The notes: a model not told the origin generated them from the sequence alone. Shown: positions 34,240 through 46,204, numbered from the stretch's first letter. The stretch: DNA of 64,000 bases from Eucommia ulmoides (GCA_016647705.1 CM028336.1:8088880-8152879); one strand, 5' to 3'. Numbers and translations are program-made.

Positions 34240-35350
34240 TCTAGGGCACGGGGACTCAAAAAGGCCCGTCGCAGCATTAATAACGGGCCAATATCCCCTT
34301 CTAAAAACTCATCTTCAACTTCTGTGTCATCATAGGTATAAAAAATGGGGCCTGTATCGGTATCCATATCATTAGAAAATAGTCCCCTAGTGTTAGGATT
34401 CGCCTTACGACAGTCTGCTTGTCAGTGTCCCATCTCGCCGCAATTAAAGCATCGGAGTCCATCACCAAAACAATCTTGTGGAGGGCCACCACTAGCACGC
34501 TTTTGGGGGACAATAGGCGATTGTCGCTTAGGTCCTGGTTGTGGTTGGTTAGATGAGCTGCCATCGTAACTAGTAAACTGCTTGAATCCACTAGTCGTGC
34601 GTCGGGCTAACTATTTCTCAGCCTATAGCACTCTTTGATATGCTTCAGAAATTGTCATCGGGCCAAACATTTTAATCACTTCTTGCAGTTGGAGTTGCAA
34701 ACCGCCAATATACCTAGAGACCAGTTGGGTTGGGGATTCGACAATCTCCGTTCGTGTAAGCAACTGGTAAATGTTGGCGGTGTAGTCGTCGACAAATTGA
34801 GTCCCCTGACGTAGGAGTTGAAAGCGTTGATACAATTCACGCTCATAGTTGTATGGCAAAAATGTTTCCCACATATGCTTCTTGAACGTTTCCCAATAGA
34901 CGATTTTTTATTTCCTGGTATGTGCCCTCATTGTCTTTGTTTGCTTCCACCATGCTTGTGCCCTAACATGCAACCTCATAGTGATCAGTGGAACACAACG
35001 AGATTCTAGAACCTCCTTGAATTCGAGAACTTCTTCCACCGTATGTAACTAATCCAAGAATTCGTCAACCTGGAGTCCACCATGGAATTCTGGAATGTCA
35101 ACCTTGAAACCAGTCTCCCATCGTCAATCTGCTGGCCTAGGTTGGTCACGGGGGGGCTGCAAAAGGGTTTTCCCTGTGGCCGGAATCGTCATCCGCCAAA
35201 GCGAACTCGTATCGTGGTTGTGGTTGTGGTTGTTGAAGTGCAACCAATGGTTGGGTTAGTTGGTCCACTTGCTGTCGCAATTGTGCGATCTCTTCTCGCC
35301 AGAGCACATCTTTCATCGGGACATCATTAACACGTCTCCTTGTCGGCATA
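34240..35350 (-). pseudogene. CRM-like gag
   Basis: It begins MPTRRRVNDVPMKDVLWREE with a Gln-rich coiled stretch (35349 downward) and continues through YNYERELYQRFQLLRQGTQF with DDYTANIYQLL (34874-34623), the gag core. A zinc-knuckle-like CFNCGEMGH..ADC lies near 34430-34455 in a shifted frame. Multiple frameshifts. Confidence 0.8.
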
Positions 35351-35369
35351 TTGCAGGATCGTACCGAAA

Positions 35370-35378
35370 CTGATACCA
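35370..35378 (-). other. Primer-binding site (tRNA-iMet) of the CRM-like element
   Basis: Minus strand TGGTATCAG, three bases from the LTR start TGATGCAG at 35382. Confidence 0.8.
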
Positions 35379-35381
35379 ATC

Positions 35382-35856
35382 TGATGCAGCCTACGTGATG
35401 AAGAAGAAAGTTTGTAGATTAAAACTCATTAATTCATGAAGAATACCGGGAAATTGATTAAAAATAGAAGAACACTCAATGTAAATTATTGGTAGGTAGT
35501 TCCAACTGTCAAGCAGCATTACAAGTATTATAAAGAAAACCCTAAACTCATAAAATATAAAATTACAGAAGGAAATCGTAAATTATTGAAAATTTGCAAA
35601 ACTACCCTAAATTTCTGCGAAAAAATAAAAAGTTCCGTTTTAACCCCCGAAACGATGGAATTTAGCTAAAATCACGTCGGCGCCTTATAATACGGCGTTT
35701 TTCTCCGATGGCCGTTTCTACCCAGAAAAATGGTGTTTTTTGTAAAAAAAAAATGGACACAGTTGACTTTCTGGTCAAACTGGGCCTTTTTGGGTGTTTT
35801 GGGCTTTTGGGTGCTCTCTTTGGGCCAAGAAATCTCACTCCTATTGCACTGCATCA
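35382..35856 (-). mobile_element. 5' LTR of the CRM-like element
   Basis: 475 bp, bounded by the perfect inverted ends TGATGCA/TGCATCA. The right edge adjoins CHX intron DNA. Confidence 0.85.
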
Positions 35857-35909
35857 ACAAATAATTAGGCAAAATCATATGTTTAGCCAATAATCCAAAG
35901 CATTTAAGA

Positions 35910-36081
35910 TGTTAGAATGATTGAGAGACGGAATATTGGGACAAATATGGAGTGATATATTGGTATTCATGAAAATAGTACAAATAATCAACTATACAAT
36001 GTAGATATTTATAGGGGATTAGGGAAACCCTAGGATTAGGGTTTTAACCTAATGAGCCAAGGCCATATACATATATTAACA
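35910..36081 (-). mobile_element. Copia 3' LTR
   Basis: TGTTAGAATG..TTAACA with TGTTA/TAACA inverted ends, followed on the right by the C/T-rich complement of the PPT (TCTCCCCTCAAACTCAAGG). Confidence 0.9.
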
Positions 36082-36099
36082 TCTCCCCTCAAACTCAAG

Positions 36100-36680
36100 G
36101 TGGTAAATAAGATATGAATTTGAATTTGAAAACTAGAGTGTGAAAGCGTCTGGGTAGAAGAGCCTTGGTGAAAATATATACTGTCTAATTGCCTGAACTA
36201 ATGGGTTATAGATAAACAATATTCTAGAGAATGTGGTGACGGATGAAGTGACAATCAGTCTCGAAGTATTTTGTACGCTCGTGAATGACATCGTCATGGA
36301 TGATCTAAATAGTACTCCTATTGTCACAATGTAGAACAATGGAGGTAGAAGAGGAGACTCCCATGTCAGCAAGGAGCCAGTGAAGTCAAAGTAGTTCTTG
36401 TGTTGCATCGGTGATGGCACAATATTCGGCTTCGGTGATGTCAACTATAGTTTGTTTTTTACTACGCCAGGAATTAGAGAGTTTCCTAAGAAGAAACAAT
36501 AACCTGTGGTTGAACGTCTATTGGTGTGATCATTGGCCCAAGCAATATCAGAATAAGCCTGTAAGGTGAGAGCAGACTGGGCTGAGAAGTGAAGTTCGTG
36601 AAATAAGGTACCCTTGACATACCGAAGCATGCGAAGAACAACCGAGTAATGAGTGGTCCGAGGACCGGACAAGAACTAAC
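36100..36680 (-). pseudogene. Copia RNase H
   Basis: LQAYSDIAWANDHTNRRSTT, GYCFFLGNSLI, then in a shifted frame EAEYCAITDATQELLWL and HCDNRSTIQI. These are the catalytic D/E blocks of Copia RNase H. The end region HFIRHHILEN is readable near 36230. Frame breaks near 36450. Confidence 0.85.
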
Positions 36681-37300
36681 TGACTTGATGAGTGACATAG
36701 GTGATGTCTGGGTGAGTGATAGTAAGGTATACCAGACTTCTACTAAGCTGGCGATATAAAGTGGCATGAAGAGGTGAACCATCTAGTGAAGTAAGTTTGA
36801 TATTTAATTCCAGATAAGTAGTGCCAGTACTAGAGTCAGTGATGCCAACCTTGGACAAGAGATCAGAGATATACTTAGCCTGAGAGAGAAAATATTCGTC
36901 TAAACCGGATGAGACTTTGAGGGAAAGAAAATAGGTGAGCACGCCAAGAGTTTCAATCTCAAATTGTCCACTAATTTTGTTTTTTTGAGTTCAGAGATAC
37001 TGCTTAAATCAACCCCAGTAATAATCATGTCATCCACGTATAAAAAAAAAAAAAAAAAAGATAATTCCATTGTCAGTGTGGCGAACAAACAGGGCTGAAT
37101 CATGAGCACATAATGTGAACCCAAATTGATAAATGGTAGTGTTGAATTTTGTGAACCAGGCATGTGGAGCTTGTTTTAAACTATATAAGACATGACGGAG
37201 GTGACAAATTTTATGTCGAGAAACAGCTAAGCTAGAAGGAGTATGAATGTAAACTTTCTCAAGAAGACCGTCATTGAGAAATGCATTCTTTTCAGTCATC
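36680..37300 (-). pseudogene. Copia reverse transcriptase
   Basis: KNAFLNDGLLEKVYI, VLYSLKQAPHAWFTKFNTTI (conserved YxLKQAxRxW), YVDDMIITG (catalytic) and YLTITHPDITYVTHQVS. A run of 18 A (37042-37059) lies between the finger and YVDD segments and splits the frame. The 5' part of RT (37300-37620) is decayed. Confidence 0.9.
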
Positions 37301-37999
37301 TGAAAAGGAACCCATTTTCAAATGGCGGTGATGACAAAAAGAGTATGGACAAATGTGAACCTCGCCACTAGAGTAAATGTCTCGTTATAGCCAATGCCAT
37401 ATTCATGAGCAAATCAATTGATAACAAGTCGACCTTTATATCGTTCAATAGAACCATCAGAAAGTATTTTTTTATCTTAAACACCCACTTGTATCTAATA
37501 GAAATTTTCCCAGGGAAGAGGTCAACAGGATCCCTAGTGTGAGTTTTGTCTAAGGCATGAAGTTTTTCATCTGTTTCTTTCTGCCAAAGAGGATTAGTAC
37601 TAGCCTTTTTATAGGATTGAGACTAATGCAAATTAAGTATGGTAGAAAAACAATGATAATTACAAAGATAAGAGAGATGATGAGTTACCCTAGTAGAGCG
37701 GCGGGAGTGATCTGGAGCATGGGTCTCAAAGGCAGTCAGTACATAATTATCGGCCATAGGAGAAGTCTCAAGCATGGTCAATAGAGTTGAAAGGGTGAGA
37801 TTTGCTCGTGATTCTAGAGTGGGTTTAGCTAGTGGCTCTAGAGTGAGTTCAACTGATGATAGTAGAGTGAACTCAGCGTAAAGTCCAAGACTGGACTCAG
37901 TTGGTGGTACTAGAGTGGGCTCAACAATACTTGGAATTGTATCTTCATGAAATAACTCAATAGATGGATCCAAAAAAAAAACCTAGAGTTAGTGATGGT

Positions 38000-38880
38000 T
38001 GACATGTCAAATGACCATAGGGCGAAAAATATTTGATATTCCAAAAAAATTACATGAGGAGAGATACGAAGAGTTTTATAAATGTGATCCCAGTACTGAT
38101 ACCCTTTATGTTCAATGCCATATGTAAGAAAACAACACAGGTGAGTCATTGGTTCTAGTTTGTTGTGTTCATGTGGTTTAAGAAGAACAAAATCAGTGCA
38201 ACCAAAAACTCTGAGTTCAGAGTAATAGGTAGATTTACTGAAAAGATGCTCAAATGAATACTGATGCTAGATTGTAGAGGAAACGATTTGATTTATTGCG
38301 TATACTATGGTGAAGGCAACATCACCCCAAAGAGACTTAGGTGATGAATAAAAGATGAGAGCACAAACTGTATCAAGAATGTGTTTATGTTTGCGTTCAG
38401 CTCCTCTATTTTGTTGGGATGTGTGCCAGGACACGAGCGGTGGGGAAGCGTGCCATTTTTGGGATATAGGTTGAAAAAACACGATTCTTTTATTCCATTG
38501 CATAATTTGAGCAAAAAAAATGATATTTCTAGAAATTTGGATTTAAACCATAGAGGAAAACGCATAATATATTTAGAATAGTTTAGACCGATTTTTCATA
38601 AGAAACAACTATGTATATCGAGAGTAGTCATCTACAAATATAACAAATTAACGACAACCACCTATTGAGGCATGAGAAGAAGGCCCCCAAACATTGGAAT
38701 AAATGAGATCAAACGGTGCAAGAGAAATAGACTGACTCTTATTGAATGCTAGGGCTAGTTGTTTTGCAAGTTGGCAAAGGATACATTTGAAGAACTCATG
38801 CTGAACTGAACATAACTGATCATTGGAGATAAGCTATTTGAGTTAGTTGAATGAAGTATGGCCTAACAGAAAATACTAAA
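38000..38880 (-). pseudogene. Copia integrase
   Basis: FKCILCQLAK (zinc finger end), APFDLIYSNVWGPSSHASIG (first Asp), VIFVDDYSRYT, QQNRGAERKHKHILDT (catalytic Glu) and RVFGCTDFVLLKPHEHNKLE. Stops and frameshifts are frequent. Confidence 0.85.
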
Positions 38881-38899
38881 TATAAGATGATGATAGCAA

Positions 38900-39345
38900 C
38901 AATGACAACTGTGGAGATAACGATGATGGTGGGGGTGATGAGGTTGGACAGATTGATGAATGAACATGGGGTTGTGGTGGTGGTGGGGTTTTAGGTAGAA
39001 GGTGCAAACTGTTGAATTCAAATAGACATCCAACTTTATGACCAGTCCCAAGGGTTTATCCTGTCCGAGAGTTCTTACGCACGACAACCATTATTAGAAA
39101 ATATGATTTCAAATCCCAATTTACAAAGCTGCCAAACAAATAAGAAATTTAAGGTGAGTTTCAGAATCAAATCCGTGCCAAGAATAGAAAGATGTAAAGT
39201 AGAAACCAGATCGGTGTGAGTAACACACATTTGAGAACCATCAGTGGTATGAATACTAGGGGCATTCATAGCAGATAATTTTGATGAGAAGATTTTGAAA
39301 TCGGATGTCATGTAATTACAATAAGCTAAATAAAAAAAACCAAGA
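38900..39345 (-). pseudogene. Copia protease tail and GAG-pre-integrase region
   Basis: HTTDGSQMCVTHTDLVST, LTLNFLFVWQLCKLGFEIIF and LGQDKPLG (in a shifted frame) match the pre-integrase region. The protease active site, normally W-F-x-D-S-x-x, reads G-F-F-Y-L-A-Y, so the catalytic Asp is replaced. Confidence 0.8.
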
Positions 39346-39523
39346 AGAGTTACCTATAGTAAGTAAGAGAGCAGGGGAAAAGTTTGTACCATTATTTGAG
39401 AAAATTTTGTGGAAGAGTGAAGTCATATCTACAATAGAAATGGTAACAGCAGTGGAGATAAGATCCGAACCCTCTTTATCATTGAGAATGATTGAAGAAG
39501 TTCAAACCTCAGACATCATTGTT

Positions 39524-39995
39524 GAACCGGATCAACAATATAAAACAAAGTATACCATATGATACGAATCTAGAGAAATTGAGGCCATGGATGGATTTAG
39601 AATGTTGAAATTGTACCAGAACTAAACTATAATCATGAAGAACCGATCGATAAACCCTTGAAATTTTTTTGTGATGAACCGAATCAACAATATGAAGAGA
39701 ACTATATTGTATGATCTGAATTTAATTAAATGAAGGCCATAGATGGATTTAGAACGACAAAAACTATCCAAGAACTGAGCTATAATGTTGAATAACCGTT
39801 TGATGAGCCTTTGAACCGGTTAAACCACTTTGATGAACCGAATCAATAATATAAAAGGAACTATATTGTATGATCTGAATTTGAGTAAATGGAGGCTACC
39901 AATAAATGCGGAATGCCAAAATTAAATATGAATCAGTCTTATATCTTCAATAACTAGCCTAAAAAAGGGTGAATTGGTTAATTGAAAATGCTAAA
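39524..39995 (-). repeat. ~155-bp tandem repeat, three diverged copies
   Basis: Copies start at 39524, 39676 and 39835 with GAACCGRATCAAYAATATRA, followed by ATATTGTATGATCTGAATTT and GGAGGCCATRGATGGATTTAGAA. The array lies where the Copia gag would be. Confidence 0.85.
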
Positions 39996-40079
39996 CCGGT
40001 TTGGCGACTCATGATCTGACAACAACAAAGTGGTAGAAACTTCAGAGGGTGCGTGAGGACATGTTTGATGTCATATAGA

Positions 40080-40400
40080 GGTGATTTTGGTGTCACTGTA
40101 ATTGTCTCGACGGGACTCTTTTGATGGTATACTGTATGATTAATTTGGGTTGATATTGAATCCCGTATGAGTCAGCGTGAAGGAGCATTCATACTCTGAT
40201 TGGGGTGATTTTGATGGCGTTAGAATTATCTCCTCAATATGAATATGATGATATGATTAAAGTTGATATCAGAGTGACAGTGAGACCTATCACAATCAAT
40301 AGATACCATAAACTTGTGGTGGCTTGAGGCAGCCCGTGAGAACCCCGATGACGGTGATTTTGGGGTCGTTAAACTTGTTTTGATGAAACGAGTCTGATGT
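40080..40400 (-). repeat. Irregular repeats with the phrase GGTGATTTTGRKG
   Basis: The phrase recurs at about 40081, 40204 and 40354, followed each time by GTYRYTRWAATT-like text. Copies are 120-150 bp apart, too diverged for a firm unit. Confidence 0.5.
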
Positions 40401-40532
40401 TAATGATGAATACGATGTTGGGGTGGTGAATAATGAAACGAAATGGGCAGCAGTGCGGCGAAAGACTTAAAAGATTAGGATTAGGAAACATTTGGTAGGA
40501 ACAGGGTCAAGAAGAATTGACTCTTGATACTA

Positions 40533-40706
40533 TGTTAGAATGATTGAGAGATTGAATATTGGGAGAAAATATGGAGTGATATATTGATATTTAGTAAAAT
40601 AGTACAAATAATAAACTATACAATGAAAATATTTATAGGGGAATAGGGAAACGTTAGGGGTTAGGGTTTTAACCTAATAAGCCAAACTCATATACATATA
40701 TTAATA
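40533..40706 (-). mobile_element. Copia 5' LTR
   Basis: TGTTAGAATG..TTAATA, 174 bp, preceded by the tRNA-iMet-type PBS in element sense. Confidence 0.9.
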
Positions 40707-41192
40707 GTCGACATTACAGTCTCTGGCAACATTGCTATTTCCAACTCAGAAATAATCCTTTTCTAATTGTTCTATCTCTTCCCCACACCCCATATATATA
40801 GTACAAAAGAGATTGAATTATAGTAGTAGTCACTTTAGACATCATACAACATATACTCCAGAAAATGGAGCGTATTTTCATTCACCTTGAATAATAAATT
40901 TCCAGTGTGAACCTTGATTAACAGGAAAAAAGGCATCACTCGATAAAAGTTTTAGGTGAGAGAATAAGTTATGGGAGCATTTTAGTAAAAATATCGTATT
41001 TTTTTAATTGTTAACATTTTTATATAAAAAAACATAATTAATATACTAAACAATTAATCCTTTGAGACCCAAACTTAAAAATACTTACTTAATATGTACT
41101 AACCATAAAAAAAAAAAAAAAAAGAAAAAAAAAAAAAAAAAAAACCATATAGATAGATATCCCAAATGTTTTTGTTTTTTTTTTTAAACTAG
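40707..41192 (+). other. CHX intron 1, 3' part
   Basis: Non-coding, AT-rich, with A-runs (41107-41143) and a T-rich tract (41169-41185) ending TTTTTTTTTTTAAACTAG at the exon 2 acceptor. The pyrimidine run and AG fit a 3' splice site. Confidence 0.6.
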
Positions 41193-41249
41193 ACCAGAGT
41201 AATTCTCGAAAAAACCATTCTAGGTCGGGTCAGCCCAACTCTGCATAAC
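41193..41249 (+). pseudogene. CHX pseudogene, exon 2 start (left of the Athila insertion)
   Basis: Reads TRVILEKTILGRVSPTLHN in frame. CHX proteins have (A/G)GVILGPT.LGR here; the changes AG to TR and GP to EK fit decayed codons, G-to-A in three of four. It begins at an AG acceptor after a T-rich tract, phase 0, compatible with exon 1 ending at codon ATG. It is cut by the Athila LTR at 41250; ATAAC (41245-41249) is the target-site copy. The frame resumes at 53454. Confidence 0.7.
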
Positions 41250-42646
41250 TGCTACGCGCTCAGATTCACACATGTTTCCTCCTCGCGGTAGTTGGACTAC
41301 TCGCAAGTATACGAGATCTAGTTTTAATATAATTGATCTTTTTATGATCGGATATCGTTCCACTGGGAAGGGCAAGTCATTCAGTTGAGTATTGCGATTT
41401 CAATAGTTTCATATTATCTCGACTAATCAAATTTTGTTTGTTTTCTAATTACTATACTAAGATAAATTATAACTATAAAGTTAGTTTTAATTACACTACT
41501 TACTTAGGTATAAATCTCTTTCATATAATGTATAATTGATTTCATTTAGTTAGCTATAACGGTTTTTATCTAATCCGACAACCTCTGTATCAATAACTCC
41601 TCCGCTACCTCTTCTGAGCGTAACACGAGGGATTACACGACTTCGTGTCAACCAAGAAGTCCCCTTCAACACCATGGGTTGCATACGTTCTAATGCCCTC
41701 CCGGGTCGTTAGAACGTCACGTTGTATTTACCCTAGTCTGAATCCGGGGTTACCTCTCCCGAGTGTCAAACCCCATATTCTCGATTTATCAATACAAGCA
41801 TAATATCAAGAATAACGATAAACACAATCGGATTTCGACAAACAACACGTTAAAGTAACATAAATTTACTCAACTAAACGGTTACATGATTTCGACTACT
41901 CCTAAGTAATATTTAACTACTACTACAAGATCTTAGCCATATACCATGCAAAATAAGATGGATTCAACATTCTTAGATATGAAAAAGTGATTACAAAGAA
42001 TAAAACAAGAGAGAAACGATCAAATCTGGAAGTGAAACGGTTCACTGTCGCTAATGATTGATCCGCAAGTTATCCTTCTTTATCCGAATGATGAACCTCC
42101 TTCTTGATCTTCAAAATATAGCTTAAGAGCTCTTTACTAGGGTTAGGGTTCTTCAACAACAAGTTTCAGACGTGGCCAAGGGGTATTTATAGGCTTAGGG
42201 GTTCAAAAATATCTAAACAGATATTTTGACCTGTTCTGCAATTTTCGCCTAAGCGGTGGAAACTCCACTTAGGCGGTGCTTAAGTGGGTTAGAATTCTGC
42301 CTAAGTGGTAGAATCTTCGCTTAGGTGGAGGACTAACTTCTTGGCTCCTTATCTTTCTTACAAAATTCTGCCTAGGCGGATTTCAAATCTTCAGTTTTTG
42401 CATCTTTCTGCTGAATTTCCGCTTAGGCGGTGGAAATTTCGCCTAGGCAGAATTGCTCTGTTATTTGAAACCTCCTCTTTTCATCTTTTTGGCTACCCTT
42501 TTTTGCACTATTTTTCTCGGTTTGCCAATTGTTTACTTCCCTGCTCCTGACTAATAAAAATAGCTAAAACGATATTCAAACTTAAATAAAGTACTCGAAA
42601 ACTGGCAAATTCGGTTTAGAATTTTATAGGTATTTTACACCTATCA
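41250..42646 (-). mobile_element. Athila2 3' LTR
   Basis: TGCTACGCGC..ACACCTATCA. GC-rich palindromic copies (GCCTAAGCGG, CGCCTAGGCAG) lie at 42240-42460. It is shorter than its partner, lacking the CACGTGAG segment and one block of palindromic repeats. Confidence 0.9.
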
Positions 42647-44300
42647 AATACCCCCAAACTTGGAATTTTGCTAGTCCTCGATCAAAACACCCTAATGCTA
42701 AATAACACTAACTATACTAATTAGCTACATCCTAAATTACAGATACGCAATCATTAACAATTAAGAAGTACAGACCTGTGAGATACAAGTTTAGTTAAAG
42801 AAACCATGCTCTTCTTCCCTCAACAACCCGTAATCAGATCCGGTTAAAGAATAATACACACCACGTGGTGCTCCAGAATTTCAACACTCAATATCAGTTC
42901 AAATCATTTTAGATCCTATTGAAATGTGTGTGTGTGAGAACTCGGATATATAACAAATCAAACGCCGGATTGGATTATTCGATGAATAAGGTCATAACTT
43001 TAAACTTATTAAAACATTTAGGAAAACCATATGCTTGACTGGGCTCAACTATCCACTAATGTAGGTTCGGACATTCACCGAGATCAATAGGGCTTGGTCA
43101 GGCTTTGGATAACGGCCAAGGGTATCGTAGAAATAGAAACTCGTTATAATTTTAACGATACCCGAGGTATAACCGCTTGTCGCTAAATCTCTCTCATGAC
43201 TCCCTTATCTTTGAAGATATTACCTTGAACAGGATTTAGTAAACTTGTATTCACTTGTCAAAACAATCGAATTTAAACATTATATTCACATAGGTTGTTT
43301 TTTTTTTTTTTTTTTTTAAAGTAACACCCCCAAACTTATTCAATTTTATACAATTTTAGGGGTGTTTTAGATATAACTACAGGATTAACAAGTAAATACT
43401 CTTATACTTAACCAAAAATACTGAAATCCCGATTGCCCGCTTCAAGTTAGCATAACCAAATGCTACTTGTTTTCACTCAATTTTCACTTTTATTCCTAGC
43501 GACAATGGTTCTGAAAGATTTACTTGGTTAAATTATAGAAACAAGTTCAGAAGTGACAAAATTTTATGGCTTCGATAGGAGAACGAGGGAATAACTTTTC
43601 AGGTTAGTTTCAAAAGGTTCAAGCGATAAAAGCGAGGGCCTATATCATACCTCCGGAATTACCTTACCTATAATTTCGCCTCAAGCCTCCCCCAGTCAAG
43701 TTCTAGATTCCTCATTTCTGTCATGAACTTATTACTGAATAATCGATGTCCAATCGTTAAATTAATTATACAATGAGTTTATGCAATCGTGCGATTTTAG
43801 GATCAAAATAATTTTTACCTAATCGACATGCTAAGCATACAAAACACACGTGAATGGCATTACCCCTGACCTTAAAACACAAATTAAGGGGTGATTTTTA
43901 TCATTGGGACATGGTTCGGACGAACTCAAAACTCAGCATGCTTGTACAACTCAATTCATTAACAATTCTATTCTAATTCTACAAACTAATATTACCTATG
44001 CTAATTATCCTTACACATGCATAGCTAAACATTACACATGTATAACAAAAATAATTTCAAAATTTACAAAATTTTAACATTAATATATAAATTTGTACAC
44101 AAAAAGAATTTTTGTCCCCTTTACATCAAAATTTTTTCATCCTTCTTGTCCCCTTCAAGACAAAAAACAAAAACTACATGCATCGCATGTCATACTCCCC
44201 CCAAACTTAAACAAGGCAGTGTCCCCACTGCCTAAGCAGTGAACCCAATAGCAGAATAGAAAAATATGTATTAAAAATGGGGCGAACACATACCTAGGAG
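42647..44300 (-). other. Athila2 PPT and 3' non-coding internal region
   Basis: PPT complement AAATACCCCCAAACTTGG adjoins the LTR. The rest is collinear with 5134-6680 and 62693-64000 and has no accepted ORF. A second PPT-like string CCCCCCAAACTTAAAC occurs near 44197, as in Athila1. Confidence 0.75.
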
Positions 44301-44330
44301 GGAAGACTTAGAAGTCTAACCTCCTACCGT

Positions 44331-45425
44331 TCATTGTGGATGAGATGGTAGTGGCGGCTCATCCGGCTCGGAAAGCGGCACCGGCGTATAACGTGCCATG
44401 TCGATTCCAAGATGCTCGAATATGACTCGTTGGTTTTGATCTTGTTGCCGGATGTAGGACTCCATGTAGTTCTCCATCCGAGCCAAATTATCTTGAAGTT
44501 GACTCACATCGGACTGGAGACTACGGACATCTCTTAAGATTTGTGTGATTTGGCCTTGGCTGGTTGTAGGCGTTGGTCGGTCAGAGGGACCAGCTTCTTC
44601 CTCTTCTTGACCCTCCTCTTCTTTACCTTGTTCAGCTTTCCATAACCTTTTAATCAATGCTAGATCAAGTGGCTTCACAGGAGGAAAGGGGCTCGTGGAC
44701 GTGATTTGAACTCCAGCTCGTTGAAAGAGTGCGGTGAGGAAGGAAGGAAAAGGAAGGGCACCCCTTTTCAACTTGGCAGCATGAAGTATGGAAGAATAAA
44801 TGTGCCAACCGACGTTTACGGGCATCCCTCTATCGATGTCGTAGAGCATGAAAGCTCTCTCCTTAGACACGTCAGACACATGAGTCGTCGGGAGCAGATT
44901 GGCGCAGATAAATGAAAACCAAATCTTGGGAATCGGTTTCAGAAACCGTGACTTGAATATTGCTTGGCCCTGCCATGTGTTGGTCTACTGTGCGTTTCCT
45001 GTCGTCAAAGCTTGAATCACCGCACTCATTGTCGGTGAGGCGGCATCGGATAAATCCCTTGAAGCTTCAGGCCCCATCAATCCTAGCAATTCATTAAAGT
45101 GATCGGCACTAAAGAGAATGGGAATGTTGCAGACCCGTGTTTGAAACCCTGTGGCCTCTGCGATGTTTGCATAAAATTCTCGAACAAGGGCCAACTCTTC
45201 TGTTGGAGGTGGAGCACAAAACTGTTGCCATCGTCTTTGTACGATCACAGTTCTGATTTCTTCAAGAAGATCATTCAAAGGCCCAAATCCCCTTTGACGG
45301 ATGCCTGGCCGCTTACTCTCATGTTCTTTATACCGATGCTCCGCCTGCTTAGAAACAAACTTAAGGGAATTGAAGTCCGAAGCTTCGTCTGTTCTTAGGT
45401 GCTTGGCAGCCCTGCACTTTGCCAT
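44331..45425 (-). pseudogene. Athila2 ORF3 (one in-frame stop)
   Basis: One frame of 364 codons from 45425 with a single TAG at 44985-44987. The N-terminal part (KQAEHRYKEHESKR, RRWQQFC, LALVREFYANIAEATGFQTR) resembles the 'putative plant transposon protein' family, with its R.W..F....LV.EFYAN pattern. The C-terminal part has SDVSKERAFMLYDIDRG, a Pro-rich linker, an acidic E/G run and a coiled coil (LRDVRSLQSDVSQLQDNLAR). It occupies the position where some Athila relatives carry an envelope-like ORF, but no membrane segment is visible. Its role is unknown. Confidence 0.75.
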
Positions 45426-46200
45426 TCTCCCTGAAAATTAAAATCACCACACCAACCACAAGAATAACAATAGAACAAGTAATTCAAACCCTAGTCAGCG
45501 AACCAAAGCCAATCAACACAAAACTCACAAGATATTCCACCAACCATAACCAAATCACATTTTTGTCGCAATGTAGCGTAAACTACATGATTCACATTGT
45601 ATATCAACACAAAAATGTGATAGGGTTTATCAATTAGCATTCCTCAATCCCAAATAACATGAAAATTGCAATTTAGGGTTTAAAGGGGTTTAGGTTTCCA
45701 AACAAATCCACTGTTTTGTTCAAATAAATGAGTAAATAAAGCAAATAATTCAACAACTAAATGAAAAATAGGATCATTGACACTTGTCGAAAAATTTGAT
45801 CAAAATAGTGGATAATGGTGATTTCTCACTGTTCACCCTTCGAACCCTAATTTTTCGAAAATGGGCAGAGAAATTCCTCGTTTTGACGAAGATTCTTGAT
45901 GAAGATCCAAGTTTTTAGCACTATAGAATGAATCTTTAAAGGGGGGAAGGAATTTGGGATGGTGAAATTGAGAGGTTTCTTGAAAGTTTTAGGAGGGAAA
46001 TGTCGTTTGCGAAGTGGACTGTGCGTTTTAAAAATAGAGTTCGTTTAAATTCGCCTAGGTGGTAGTTTTACCGCTTAGGCAGATTAGCGCCTTTTTTTAA
46101 AAGTTAGGTATTTATACAAAAGTTAGGAATATTCGTTACCCTCGATGTCACGTCAAAAAAAATGTTGCTTGGTTTTACATCCCTAGCATAGACGTTTCAA
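45426..46200 (-). other. Athila2 spacer between integrase and ORF3
   Basis: AT-rich, no accepted ORF on either strand. It includes AACCCTAATTTTTCG and one AGCGG/CGCCTAGG motif near 46055, like those in the LTRs. It could hold the ORF3 leader or promoter; nothing firm. Confidence 0.4.
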
Positions 46201-46204
46201 GAAT

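Larger units (their letters stand above)
30920..35856 (-). mobile_element. Chromovirus-type (CRM-like) Ty3/Gypsy element, one LTR truncated
   Basis: Minus-strand gag-protease-RT-RNase H-integrase between a complete right (5') LTR (35382-35856) and a shortened left (3') LTR (30920-31067). The PBS next to the right LTR is tRNA-iMet type. The RT block [20 protein letters not shown] followed by YFDDILIYS resembles CRM-clade chromoviruses; the clade is a judgement from motifs. It sits in CHX intron 1 together with the Copia element. Several in-frame stops; no active element. Confidence 0.8.
35910..40706 (-). mobile_element. Ty1/Copia retrotransposon, gag replaced by tandem repeats
   Basis: Two short LTRs (35910-36081, 172 bp; 40533-40706, 174 bp) starting TGTTAGAATG and ending ATTAACA/ATTAATA. 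On the minus strand the order is protease, integrase, RT, RNase H, as in Copia. PBS text TTGACTCTTGATACTA (40517-40532) matches the tRNA-iMet type. The PPT GGGGAGA adjoins the left LTR. No convincing target duplicate is visible (TAAGA vs GTCGA). It lies in CHX intron 1. Confidence 0.85.

Noticed and set aside
39305-39562. Plus-strand 85-codon frame
   Set aside because: Antisense to the Copia protease region and partly inside the tandem array. No evidence of a gene.
35905-40711. Target duplicate for the Copia element
   Set aside because: TAAGA and GTCGA do not match well; the edges are set by LTR ends instead.
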